Origin: Pseudomonas sp. R37(2017)
GTDB taxonomy: Bacteria > Pseudomonadota > Gammaproteobacteria > Pseudomonadales > Pseudomonadaceae
DNA: 64,000 nucleotides
Reading direction: 5' to 3'
NCBI RefSeq assembly: GCF_002113375.1
Contig: NZ_NEHO01000003.1
Span: 186,001-250,000 of the forward strand
The notes beneath the pieces were generated by a model. The model did no database searches and was not told the origin of the DNA. It saw nothing but the letters and a program-made list of their open reading frames with translations. Each line of letters begins with the position of its first letter. Positions within the stretch are counted from its first letter, which is position 1. The translations under genes were made by a program, and so were the position numbers. Shown piece after piece: positions 1 to 7,108 of the stretch.

Positions 1-1
1 C

Positions 2-262
2 AAGGTGATCATCCCGCAAGCCCTGCGCGTGATCATTCCACCGCTGACCAGCCAATACCTGAACCTTGCGAAGAACTCGTCGCTGGCGGCCGGTATCGGT
101 TATCCGGAAATGGTCTCGCTGTTTGCCGGGACCGTGCTCAACCAGACCGGCCAGGCGATCGAGGTGATTGCGATCACCATGAGCGTGTACCTGGCGATCA
201 GTATCAGCATTTCCTTGCTGATGAACTGGTACAACAAGCGCATTGCGCTGATCGAGCGGTAA
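2..262 (+). CDS. aapQ: Amino-acid ABC transporter permease, C-terminal end (partial)
   Basis: Only the last 86 or so residues are present; the gene begins before the window. The segment reads as the end of a polar amino-acid permease of the HisM/GltK type: it keeps the end of the EAA-loop region (VIIPQALR), a run containing NSSLAAGIGYPE, and a last hydrophobic helix ending in a basic tail. It lies 10 bases before the next permease gene, so the two are co-transcribed and would form the heterodimeric inner-membrane channel of an Aap-type general L-amino-acid importer. The call is by family resemblance and operon position; the substrate is inferred. Confidence 0.85.
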   Translation, partial: KVIIPQALRVIIPPLTSQYLNLAKNSSLAAGIGYPEMVSLFAGTVLNQTGQAIEVIAITMSVYLAISISISLLMNWYNKRIALIER

Positions 263-272
263 GGAAAAGCGC

Positions 273-1370
273 ATGAGCACTCATACTTTCAAACCTGACA
301 TGCCTCCACCGAGCAGCAGTATCGGTGTGGTGGCGTGGATGCGCGCGAACATGTTCTCCAGCTGGCTCAATACCTTGCTGACCCTGTTTGCGTTCTACCT
401 GATTTACCTGGTGGTTCCACCGATCCTGCAGTGGGCGATCATCGACGCCAACTGGGTCGGCACCACTCGTGCCGACTGCACCAAGGACGGCGCCTGCTGG
501 GTTTTCATCCAACAGCGTTTCGGTCAGTTCATGTACGGCTACTACCCGCCGGAGCTGCGCTGGCGCGTAGACCTGACGGTGTGGCTGGCGGTCATCGGCG
601 TGGCACCGCTGTTCATCTCGCGCTTTCCGCGTAAAGCGGTCTACGGTCTGTGCTTCCTGGTGCTGTACCCGATCGTTGCCTGGTGCCTGCTGCACGGTGG
701 CGTATTCGGACTGCCGCAGGTGGCGACCAGCCAGTGGGGCGGCCTGATGCTGACCCTGGTGATCGCCACTGTCGGCATCGCCGGTGCGCTGCCGCTGGGG
801 ATTGTCCTGGCGTTGGGTCGTCGTTCGAACCTGCCGGCGATTCGCGTGGTCTGCGTGACCTTCATCGAATTCTGGCGCGGCGTGCCGTTGATCACGGTGC
901 TGTTCATGTCCTCGGTGATGTTGCCGTTGTTCCTGCCCGAAGGCATGAACTTCGACAAACTGCTGCGGGCCCTGATCGGCGTGATCCTGTTCCAGTCGGC
1001 CTATGTGGCCGAGGTGGTGCGCGGTGGTCTGCAGGCGATTCCCAAAGGTCAGTACGAAGCGGCTGCCGCGATGGGGCTGGGCTACTGGCGCAGCATGGGC
1101 CTGGTGATTCTGCCGCAAGCCCTGAAACTGGTGATCCCCGGTATCGTCAACACCTTCATCGCACTGTTCAAGGACACCAGCCTTGTGATCATCATCGGCC
1201 TGTTCGACCTGCTCAACAGCGTCAAGCAAGCCGCCGCCGATCCGAAATGGCTGGGCATGGCCACCGAAGGCTATGTGTTCGCCGCCCTGGTGTTCTGGAT
1301 TTTCTGTTTTGGTATGTCGCGCTATTCCATGCATCTGGAACGCAAGCTCGACACTGGCCACAAGCGCTAA
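273..1370 (+). CDS. aapM: General L-amino-acid ABC transporter permease
   Basis: 365-residue inner-membrane permease, partner of the upstream AapQ. The first 150 residues carry several extra hydrophobic segments before the transport domain, which is typical of AapM and longer than HisM-type permeases. The BPD transport domain fills roughly residues 150-355, with the EAA loop (EAAAAMGLGYWRSMGL) near residue 262 that docks on the ATPase. The gene starts 10 bases after aapQ and ends 27 bases before the ATPase gene, so it is in one operon. The assignment to general L-amino-acid uptake rests on family shape and order (Q-M-P). Confidence 0.9.
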   Translation: MSTHTFKPDMPPPSSSIGVVAWMRANMFSSWLNTLLTLFAFYLIYLVVPPILQWAIIDANWVGTTRADCTKDGACWVFIQQRFGQFMYGYYPPELRWRVDLTVWLAVIGVAPLFISRFPRKAVYGLCFLVLYPIVAWCLLHGGVFGLPQVATSQWGGLMLTLVIATVGIAGALPLGIVLALGRRSNLPAIRVVCVTFIEFWRGVPLITVLFMSSVMLPLFLPEGMNFDKLLRALIGVILFQSAYVAEVVRGGLQAIPKGQYEAAAAMGLGYWRSMGLVILPQALKLVIPGIVNTFIALFKDTSLVIIIGLFDLLNSVKQAAADPKWLGMATEGYVFAALVFWIFCFGMSRYSMHLERKLDTGHKR

Positions 1371-1397
1371 GTCGCTACCTGATTAGGAAGTTTTGTG

Positions 1398-2162
1398 ATG
1401 AGCGAAGCAAACAAGAAGCCTGCGAGTCCTGAAGGCATTATTCAGATGCAGGGCGTGAACAAATGGTACGGCCAGTTTCACGTACTCAAAGACATCAACC
1501 TCAACGTCAGGCAGGGTGAGCGCATCGTCCTGTGTGGCCCGTCGGGCTCCGGCAAGTCCACCACCATCCGTTGCCTCAACCGACTGGAAGAACACCAGCA
1601 GGGCCGCATCGTGGTCGATGGCGTGGAACTGACCAACGACCTCAAGCAGATCGAAGCGATCCGTCGTGAAGTCGGCATGGTGTTCCAGCATTTCAACCTG
1701 TTCCCGCACCTGACCATTTTGCAGAACTGCACCCTGGCACCGATGTGGGTGCGCAAGATGCCCAAGCGCAAGGCCGAGGAAATCGCCATGCACTACCTGG
1801 AGCGCGTACGCATTCCGGAGCAGGCGCACAAGTATCCGGGGCAACTGTCCGGCGGTCAGCAACAGCGAGTGGCGATCGCCCGTGCACTGTGCATGAAGCC
1901 GAAAATCATGCTGTTCGACGAACCGACTTCGGCGCTCGACCCGGAGATGGTGAAGGAGGTTCTCGACACCATGATCGGCCTGGCTGAAGACGGCATGACC
2001 ATGCTCTGCGTAACCCACGAAATGGGCTTCGCCCGCACCGTCGCCAACCGCGTGATCTTCATGGACAAGGGCGAAATCGTCGAACAGGCCGCGCCGAACG
2101 ACTTCTTCGACAACCCGCAGAATGATCGTACCAAGCTGTTCTTGAGCCAGATCCTGCATTGA
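1398..2162 (+). CDS. aapP: Amino-acid ABC transporter ATP-binding protein
   Basis: 254-residue ATPase that powers the AapQM permease from the cytoplasmic side. Walker A is GPSGSGKST at residues 47-55, the signature [15 protein letters not shown] lies near residue 150 and Walker [13 protein letters not shown] near 175, followed by the H-loop in VTHEMGF. The length and the EMGF/NDFF features are typical of polar amino-acid importers (GlnQ/HisP group). I take the ATG at 1398 because GGAAG lies 7 bases before it; an in-frame GTG sits immediately upstream at 1395. It is the last gene of the aap operon and is followed by a clear terminator. Confidence 0.95.
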   Translation: MSEANKKPASPEGIIQMQGVNKWYGQFHVLKDINLNVRQGERIVLCGPSGSGKSTTIRCLNRLEEHQQGRIVVDGVELTNDLKQIEAIRREVGMVFQHFNLFPHLTILQNCTLAPMWVRKMPKRKAEEIAMHYLERVRIPEQAHKYPGQLSGGQQQRVAIARALCMKPKIMLFDEPTSALDPEMVKEVLDTMIGLAEDGMTMLCVTHEMGFARTVANRVIFMDKGEIVEQAAPNDFFDNPQNDRTKLFLSQILH

Positions 2163-2179
2163 TCTGACCCAGGCACTGA

Positions 2180-2212
2180 AATAAACCCGGACTGCGTTCC
2201 GGGTTTATTTTT
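2180..2212 (+). terminator. Rho-independent terminator of the aap operon
   Basis: An 11-bp stem (AATAAACCCGG / CCGGGTTTATT) with a short loop is followed by a T-run, 18 bases after the aapP stop. Confidence 0.9.
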
Positions 2213-2238
2213 ACCCGCAGAAACCCCCGCCCTCCCTC

Positions 2239-2484
2239 TGTAGGAGCGAGCATGCTCGCGATGGAAGACCAGACACCACGGGGCGTCAGGCAGCCCGCGT
2301 TACCGTCGACGACCATCGCGAGCGTATCGTCGGTGTTCACACAGTCTGCATCGTTGTAGGAGCGAGCATGCTCGCGATGGAAAACCGGGCACCGCGGGGT
2401 ATCAGGCAGCCCGCATTATCGTTGACGACCATCGCGAGCGTGCTCGCTCCTACAGGGGCCGTCGGTGTTCACACGCTCGCGATG
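2239..2484. repeat. REP/REPIN cluster between aapP and the GntR gene
   Basis: REP cores occur at 2239-2264 and 2355-2380 (direct), at 2428-2454 (inverted), with a degraded inverted copy around 2310-2330 and a fragment at 2473-2484. The two direct cores each begin a unit of about 100 bp whose spacer (GGCAGCCCGC...CGACGACCATCGCGAGCG) is also repeated, so this is a tandem pair of REPIN units, the first decayed at its right end. I see no gene in the 2213-2562 gap besides this. Confidence 0.9.
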
Positions 2485-2504
2485 GAAAGCATTGCCCTCC
2501 CGGA

Positions 2505-2522
2505 ACATGTTGACTAACATGT
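2505..2522. promoter_or_regulatory. Palindrome upstream of the GntR gene, possible operator
   Basis: ACATGTT-GACT-AACATGT is a perfect 7-bp inverted repeat about 40 bases before the regulator start. FadR-subfamily GntR proteins commonly bind short palindromes in their own promoters, so autoregulation is a reasonable inference. A second, weaker inverted repeat (CATCC...GGATG) overlaps 2531-2548. Confidence 0.45.
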
Positions 2523-2562
2523 CAGAAAATTCATCCTATGATTGGATGAGAGGGCGAATTCC

Positions 2563-3222
2563 ATGTCAGAAATATCTCCGTTGGTAAAACGATCCCTGGT
2601 CGATCAGGCCCTGGATCAATTGCGCCAGCGTATCAACCAAGGCGTTTGGGCCGTCGGCCAGCGCCTGCCCACCGAGCCCGAGTTGTCGGCGGAGCTGGGC
2701 ATCAGCCGCAATACCGTGCGCGAAGCCATGCGCGTGCTGGCGTTTTCCGGGCTGATCGAAATCCGCCAGGGCGATGGCAGTTACCTGCGGGCGATGGTCG
2801 ATCCGCTCGATACGTTGAAAGCACTGTCCCGTTGCTCCCTTGAGCAGGCCCGGGAAACCCGGCACATCCTCGAAGTCGAGGCCATCGGCCTGGCAGCCCT
2901 GCGCCGTACCGATGAAGACCTGGTGGCATTGCGCGAGGCGCTGGGTGTCAGTGGCAGTCACTACCACGGCGATCTCGACACCTACATCGCCTGCGACCTG
3001 GTGTTCCACCGTCGATTGGTGGACGCGGCACACAACCCGACCCTCAGCGAGTTGTACCGCTATTTCTCCAGCATCATCGGCGCGCAATTGCGCCAGACCC
3101 TGAGCATCGCCCCGCGCCGCCAGGAAGTGTTCGACCTGCACATCGAATTGCTCGATGCCGTCGAACGACGCGACCCGGAACGGGCCAAAGCCCTGTCGAG
3201 GCAGTTGATCAATGAACCTTGA
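2563..3222 (+). CDS. GntR-family transcriptional regulator, FadR subfamily (FCD domain)
   Basis: 219 residues. The N-terminal winged helix-turn-helix spans about residues 10-75 and has the family motif LPTEPELSAELGISRNTVREAM. The remainder (about 85-215) is an all-helical FCD ligand-binding domain of the FadR/GntR type. The gene overlaps the start of the downstream exporter gene by 11 bases, so the two are translationally coupled and the regulator very likely controls the exporter in response to a small organic ligand, which I cannot name. The ATG at 2563 is chosen over an upstream TTG at 2542 because the domain begins right after it. Confidence 0.9.
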   Translation: MSEISPLVKRSLVDQALDQLRQRINQGVWAVGQRLPTEPELSAELGISRNTVREAMRVLAFSGLIEIRQGDGSYLRAMVDPLDTLKALSRCSLEQARETRHILEVEAIGLAALRRTDEDLVALREALGVSGSHYHGDLDTYIACDLVFHRRLVDAAHNPTLSELYRYFSSIIGAQLRQTLSIAPRRQEVFDLHIELLDAVERRDPERAKALSRQLINEP

Positions 3223-4522
3223 AACCGAGAAGTCCATGCACCACGGTGATTTATCCACAGGCCAAAAACGTTCGGCGGAGCTGGAAGAGCTGCTGATCGA
3301 TGCCGAGGCCGATGACGAACAGGTCCAGCAAGCCCACCCGGTACTGCGCCGGCCGTGGTTGTTGCTGCTGGGCCTGGTACTGGTGGCGCTGAACCTGCGC
3401 CCGGCGCTGTCGAGCATGGCGCCGATGCTCAGCGAAGTGTCGAAGTCCCTCGGTCTTACGGCATCACAGGCAGGTTTGCTGACGACGCTGCCGGTACTTT
3501 GCCTCGGCCTGTTTGCGCCACTGGCACCGCTGCTGGCAAGACGTTTTGGCGCTGAGCGGGTGGTGCTGGGCATACTTCTGACCCTCGCTGGCGGGATCAT
3601 CCTGCGCAGTTCCTTTGGCGAGATTGGCCTGTTTGCCGGCAGCGTGCTGGCCGGCGCCAGTATCGGTGTGATCGGCGTGTTGTTGCCGGGCATCGTCAAG
3701 CGCGATTTCCCCAGGCAGGCGGGGACCATGACCGGCGTCTACACCATGGCCCTGTGTCTGGGCGCGGCGATGGCAGCGGGTGCGACCGTGCCGCTCAGTG
3801 AGCATTTCAACAAAAGTTGGGCGCTGGGCCTCGGCTTCTGGGTCATCCCGGCATTGGCGGCCGCGCTGTTCTGGTTGCCGCAAGTCGGCCAGAAGCACGG
3901 TGCGCACAACGTCGCCTACCGCGTTCGGGGACTGTTGCGTGACCCGCTGGCCTGGCAGGTGACCCTGTACATGGGCCTGCAATCGTCCCTGGCTTACATC
4001 GTGTTCGGCTGGTTGCCTTCGATCCTGATCGGGCGCGGCCTGACCCCGACCCAGGCTGGCCTGGTGTTGTCGGGCTCGGTGATCGTGCAACTGGTCAGCT
4101 CCCTCGCCGCGCCATGGTTGGCGACACGTGGCAAGGATCAGCGCCTGGCGATCGTGATCGTAATGGCCCTGACCCTCGGCGGTCTGTTCGGTTGCCTGTA
4201 CGCCCCGATCGAAGGTCTGTGGGGCTGGGCCATTGTGCTGGGGCTGGGCCAAGGCGCCACGTTCAGCCTGGCATTGACCTTGATCGTGCTGCGTTCGCGG
4301 GATTCCCATGTGGCGGCGAACCTGTCGAGCATGGCCCAGGGCTTCGGTTACACCCTGGCGTCCATGGGGCCGTTCGCGGTCGGTATCGTGCATGATTGGA
4401 CCGGCGGCTGGACGGCCGTGGGCTGGATCTTTGGTGTGATTGGCCTGGGCGCGATCATCGCCGGCCTTGGTGCCGGGCGGGCGCTCCATGTACAGGTCAG
4501 CAGTGAAAAAACTCAACCGTGA
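3212..4522 (+). CDS. MFS transporter, CynX/NimT family
   Basis: 436-residue inner-membrane transporter with twelve predicted helices. After a soluble N-terminal stretch of about 45 residues the first helix carries LNLRPALSSMAPML, characteristic of the CynX/NimT (cyanate / 2-nitroimidazole) branch of the major facilitator superfamily. It begins inside the end of the GntR gene, with GAGG 8 bases upstream of the ATG; an internal ATG at 3236 would give a protein eight residues shorter. Substrate is unknown: members are annotated as cyanate or drug exporters on thin evidence. The gene converges with the fimbrial cluster, 7 bases away. Confidence 0.88.
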   Translation: MNLETEKSMHHGDLSTGQKRSAELEELLIDAEADDEQVQQAHPVLRRPWLLLLGLVLVALNLRPALSSMAPMLSEVSKSLGLTASQAGLLTTLPVLCLGLFAPLAPLLARRFGAERVVLGILLTLAGGIILRSSFGEIGLFAGSVLAGASIGVIGVLLPGIVKRDFPRQAGTMTGVYTMALCLGAAMAAGATVPLSEHFNKSWALGLGFWVIPALAAALFWLPQVGQKHGAHNVAYRVRGLLRDPLAWQVTLYMGLQSSLAYIVFGWLPSILIGRGLTPTQAGLVLSGSVIVQLVSSLAAPWLATRGKDQRLAIVIVMALTLGGLFGCLYAPIEGLWGWAIVLGLGQGATFSLALTLIVLRSRDSHVAANLSSMAQGFGYTLASMGPFAVGIVHDWTGGWTAVGWIFGVIGLGAIIAGLGAGRALHVQVSSEKTQP

Positions 4523-4529
4523 CGCACGC

Positions 4530-5177
4530 CTACAAATAGATAACCTCCAGGGTCGCAGAGCCGTCGAGTGTTGCATCGTTACTCAAGTCCAGCGTTGAGG
4601 TGGGGGCAATGACGGTGACGATCCTGACCCGGCTGCTCAGGTTCTGAATCGCGACGGGGCCTGCGCTGCTGCCTGCCGCATCGGTGAAGCCCAGATAACT
4701 TTTGGCGCCGATCGATATTGGGTCGGACCTGGATGTACTCCACGCCAGCCCTCCGGTGGTGGAGTCGGTTCGATACACTTGAGGCAGTGCGTCCACCCGG
4801 GTGCTGGCGGGATCGAAGTTCAGTGAATACAAACCGATCCTGTTGCCGCTGCGGTCGTACTTCAGGCCATAGAAGATATGACTGTCGGTGATGGCCGAGC
4901 CATCCCGGTTGTCGTGCATGAGCAATGCGAAACGGGCAGGTGCCGTGCAACTGATGTTGAGGTCGAGGGATTCGTCACGCAGTTGCGTCCTTTTGTCGAC
5001 ATTCAGTTCTTGCCGGGAGATGGGGCCGTAGTCGACAACGCCGTTGTTGGAAAAAGTCGGGGTGCAGGCGACCGGGGTGATGAGGCCGTTGACCGTCAGA
5101 TCAGCGGCAGGCACCGCCAGGGCGCCAGTCGTACTTGTCAACAACGTTGCGGTCAGGGTCAAAGGTATACGCTTCAT
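4530..5177 (-). CDS. DUF1120 fimbrial subunit (YhcF/GltF type), distal copy
   Basis: 215 residues with an N-terminal Sec signal peptide ending near ALAVPAAD. The mature start (LTVNGLITPVACTPTFSNNGVVDYG) is the DUF1120 signature, with a cysteine pair likely joined as in pilins. The C-terminus ends in LEVIYL, like other fimbrial subunits that need a chaperone. The last 100 residues closely match the second half of the 380-residue subunit in this cluster (shared VYRTDSTT, SYLGFTD, IQNL, DLS...LDGS), so one arose from the other by duplication. Exact role (pilin, adaptor or terminator subunit) is not visible. Confidence 0.85.
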   Translation of the reverse strand: MKRIPLTLTATLLTSTTGALAVPAADLTVNGLITPVACTPTFSNNGVVDYGPISRQELNVDKRTQLRDESLDLNISCTAPARFALLMHDNRDGSAITDSHIFYGLKYDRSGNRIGLYSLNFDPASTRVDALPQVYRTDSTTGGLAWSTSRSDPISIGAKSYLGFTDAAGSSAGPVAIQNLSSRVRIVTVIAPTSTLDLSNDATLDGSATLEVIYL

Positions 5178-5210
5178 CGGTCAATTCCTTTTCGAGAAGA
5201 AGGTATGGGT

Positions 5211-5249
5211 GCTGAACCGCTTGTTCATGCAGGCAACGAACGGTTCAGC
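5211..5249. other. Hairpin between the two small DUF1120 genes
   Basis: A perfect 9-bp inverted repeat (GCTGAACCG / CGGTTCAGC) with a 21-base loop lies 10 bases after the stop of the middle pilin gene. No T-run follows on the minus strand, so it looks like an mRNA-stabilising or processing element rather than a terminator. Confidence 0.6.
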
Positions 5250-5259
5250 GTTTCACTCC

Positions 5260-5871
5260 TTAGAGGTACAGCACTTCGAAGGTTGCGGAGCCGTCAATGG
5301 CGAGGTCGCCATCCAGTTTCAGCTGGTCGGCACGGACGATGTAGGTATCGACCTTGAGGTCCACGGTGACAACCTTTGCATCGATTGGTGCAGTACTGCC
5401 TGTAGTGGCTGCGGACAACCAGTACCCCGCTTTGACAAGGTCTGTTTTCGCCCAGGTGCCTCCCTTGTCGTTTGACTCGACAGGATCAACCTCGACCATA
5501 TCAGCTGTGACTTTCTGAATTGCTGGGCTGAAGAATCCCACCGGTTTATCCTCGCTGGTCAGGCCGAGGCCAAACCCGTCCATAATTCCTGTACCGCTCC
5601 TGTTGTCGATTGCATTGATGGCGAAGCCGATAGATCCATCGCAGTCCATGGTCAATGTAATATCGGTACTGTCGACCAGGGTATTGCGCTCCTGTTCAAG
5701 CTGCTGATACGAAATCGATCCCACGTCGATGAGCGCTTGGGAGAGTGTCGGCGTGCAAGCGGCTGGCGTGATGACGCCGCGGACTGTCAGATCGGTGCTC
5801 GGCCCTGCCAGAGCAAAAGGGGCGACACTGATCAGTGCCGTTGTGGTGAGTGCTGCAAAGTACTTTTTCAT
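5260..5871 (-). CDS. DUF1120 fimbrial subunit, probable main pilin
   Basis: 203 residues: a signal peptide (cleavage near FALAGPSTD), then the DUF1120 start LTVRGVITPAACTPTLSQALIDVGSISY and a subunit-type C-terminus FEVLYL. It is shorter than and clearly different from its two neighbours over the central region. Strong hairpins lie on both sides of this cistron, a pattern often seen when one cistron of an operon is made in excess, so I suggest this is the major pilin; that is inference. A ribosome site GGAAG precedes the ATG. Confidence 0.85.
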   Translation of the reverse strand: MKKYFAALTTTALISVAPFALAGPSTDLTVRGVITPAACTPTLSQALIDVGSISYQQLEQERNTLVDSTDITLTMDCDGSIGFAINAIDNRSGTGIMDGFGLGLTSEDKPVGFFSPAIQKVTADMVEVDPVESNDKGGTWAKTDLVKAGYWLSAATTGSTAPIDAKVVTVDLKVDTYIVRADQLKLDGDLAIDGSATFEVLYL

Positions 5872-5906
5872 GGATGAAGCTTCCTTACTTTTGTTGGCCT
5901 TGAATT

Positions 5907-5934
5907 ACCCTGGGCGCGGGATTGCGCCCAGGGT
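5907..5934. other. Strong hairpin between the two-domain subunit and pilin genes
   Basis: A perfect 11-bp stem (ACCCTGGGCGC / GCGCCCAGGGT) with a 6-base loop lies 22 bases after the stop of the 380-residue subunit gene and 36 bases before the pilin start. There is no downstream T-run on the minus strand, so a complete terminator is unlikely; partial attenuation or RNA processing is more plausible. Confidence 0.7.
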
Positions 5935-5955
5935 TCAACAAGGCAGGGGTGGGTG

Positions 5956-7098
5956 TTACGGGTAAAACATTTCGATCGTCCCTGAGCCGTCGAGGTGAAC
6001 GGCGCTGCTCAGGTCCAGGCTCGCTGTCGGGGCGATGACCGCATCGACCGTCACCCTGGTTGTGAGGTTCTGGATCGAGGCCGGCCCTGCGGTGCTGGCG
6101 GCGCTGTCGGTAAAGCCCAGGTAGCTTTTCCGGGCGATCGCCATGGGGTTTGAACTGGAGGTGCTCCAGGCCACGCCTTCGGTGGTGGAGTCGGTTCGAT
6201 ACACGCGGGCAAAGCTGTCCGCGCTGGCGTTGGCTGGATCGACAGTCACTGAGTACAGGCCGATCTTGTTGCTGCGCTTATCCAGGCCCAGTCCGTAGTA
6301 GATTTCGCTGTTGTCCGTAGCCGTACCTGGGCGGTTGTCATGCATGACCAGGGCAAATTGGGTCGGTGCGTCGCAGCTGACCCGCAGGGTTAAATCCTTG
6401 GGAGGCAGCCGAGTGTTTTTGTCGGGACTCAGCTCGTTTATCGATAGCCGACCGAAATCCACCAGGCCGCCACTGGACAGTTCCACGTTGCACGCAGCGG
6501 GCGCGAAGCTGGCGCGCAGGGTCAGCTCCCGGGTGCGGCCCGTAGCGACGGCGTCGAACAGGCCAGTGGTTTCCCAGACAACGGTGTCACGTACCTGCAA
6601 CGCATTTTTCGGCGCCCAGGCTGTCAGTTCCAGGTGCGCCGACAGGCTTTGCCCTTGTACCGCCACGCCGCCACGAACCGGAACAATCGCCTGTTGCGGT
6701 CGCCAAAGCAGACTCGAAGCGGTTGCTTCGGGTGCCTGGCCGACGGCGGAAATCAGGCCCAGGTCTACCGGTTGCCCATCGAGTACGGCATCCCCCATGC
6801 GCACGGCATAGCTGCCGTGCTCGGTAAAGCGAAAGCGTTCGGCGGTCGCGGCCATGGCGCGGTAGAACAGGGTCATGTCGGTGGGGTATGGGCAGTTCAG
6901 GTTCAGGCTCAGACGGCGCTCGCCCAGGGTTACCTCTGCTGGGGCATGGGCGCGTATGGCCCGATTCATCACGCCGTAATCGAGTACCGGCTGACTCAGG
7001 GTCAGCTGGCAGTCATCGGCGAGCGCCCAGGCCTGAGGCGCAAGTCCGCTCAACATCAAAGTGCCGAGTGTTGACAGCAAAGGGTGGGGCAGCTTCAT
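5956..7098 (-). CDS. Two-domain DUF1120 fimbrial subunit, probable tip adhesin
   Basis: 380 residues, about twice the size of the other subunits. After a signal peptide (cleavage near QAWALADD) there is an N-terminal domain of about 175 residues beginning CQLTLSQPVLDYGV, then a pilin-like DUF1120 domain (from about residue 195, FAPAACNVELSSGGLVDFG) ending IEMFYP. A receptor-binding domain followed by a pilin domain is the layout of fimbrial tip adhesins (FimH/PapG principle), so I infer this is the tip. It starts 10 bases after the usher gene stop. The binding target is unknown. Confidence 0.78.
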   Translation of the reverse strand: MKLPHPLLSTLGTLMLSGLAPQAWALADDCQLTLSQPVLDYGVMNRAIRAHAPAEVTLGERRLSLNLNCPYPTDMTLFYRAMAATAERFRFTEHGSYAVRMGDAVLDGQPVDLGLISAVGQAPEATASSLLWRPQQAIVPVRGGVAVQGQSLSAHLELTAWAPKNALQVRDTVVWETTGLFDAVATGRTRELTLRASFAPAACNVELSSGGLVDFGRLSINELSPDKNTRLPPKDLTLRVSCDAPTQFALVMHDNRPGTATDNSEIYYGLGLDKRSNKIGLYSVTVDPANASADSFARVYRTDSTTEGVAWSTSSSNPMAIARKSYLGFTDSAASTAGPASIQNLTTRVTVDAVIAPTASLDLSSAVHLDGSGTIEMFYP

Positions 7099-7108
7099 GG
7101 GAGCATCC

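Noticed and set aside
204..1361. Long minus-strand reading frame opposite aapM
   Set aside because: His/Gln-rich antisense frame typical of high-GC coding DNA; no family features and aapM is certain on the other strand.
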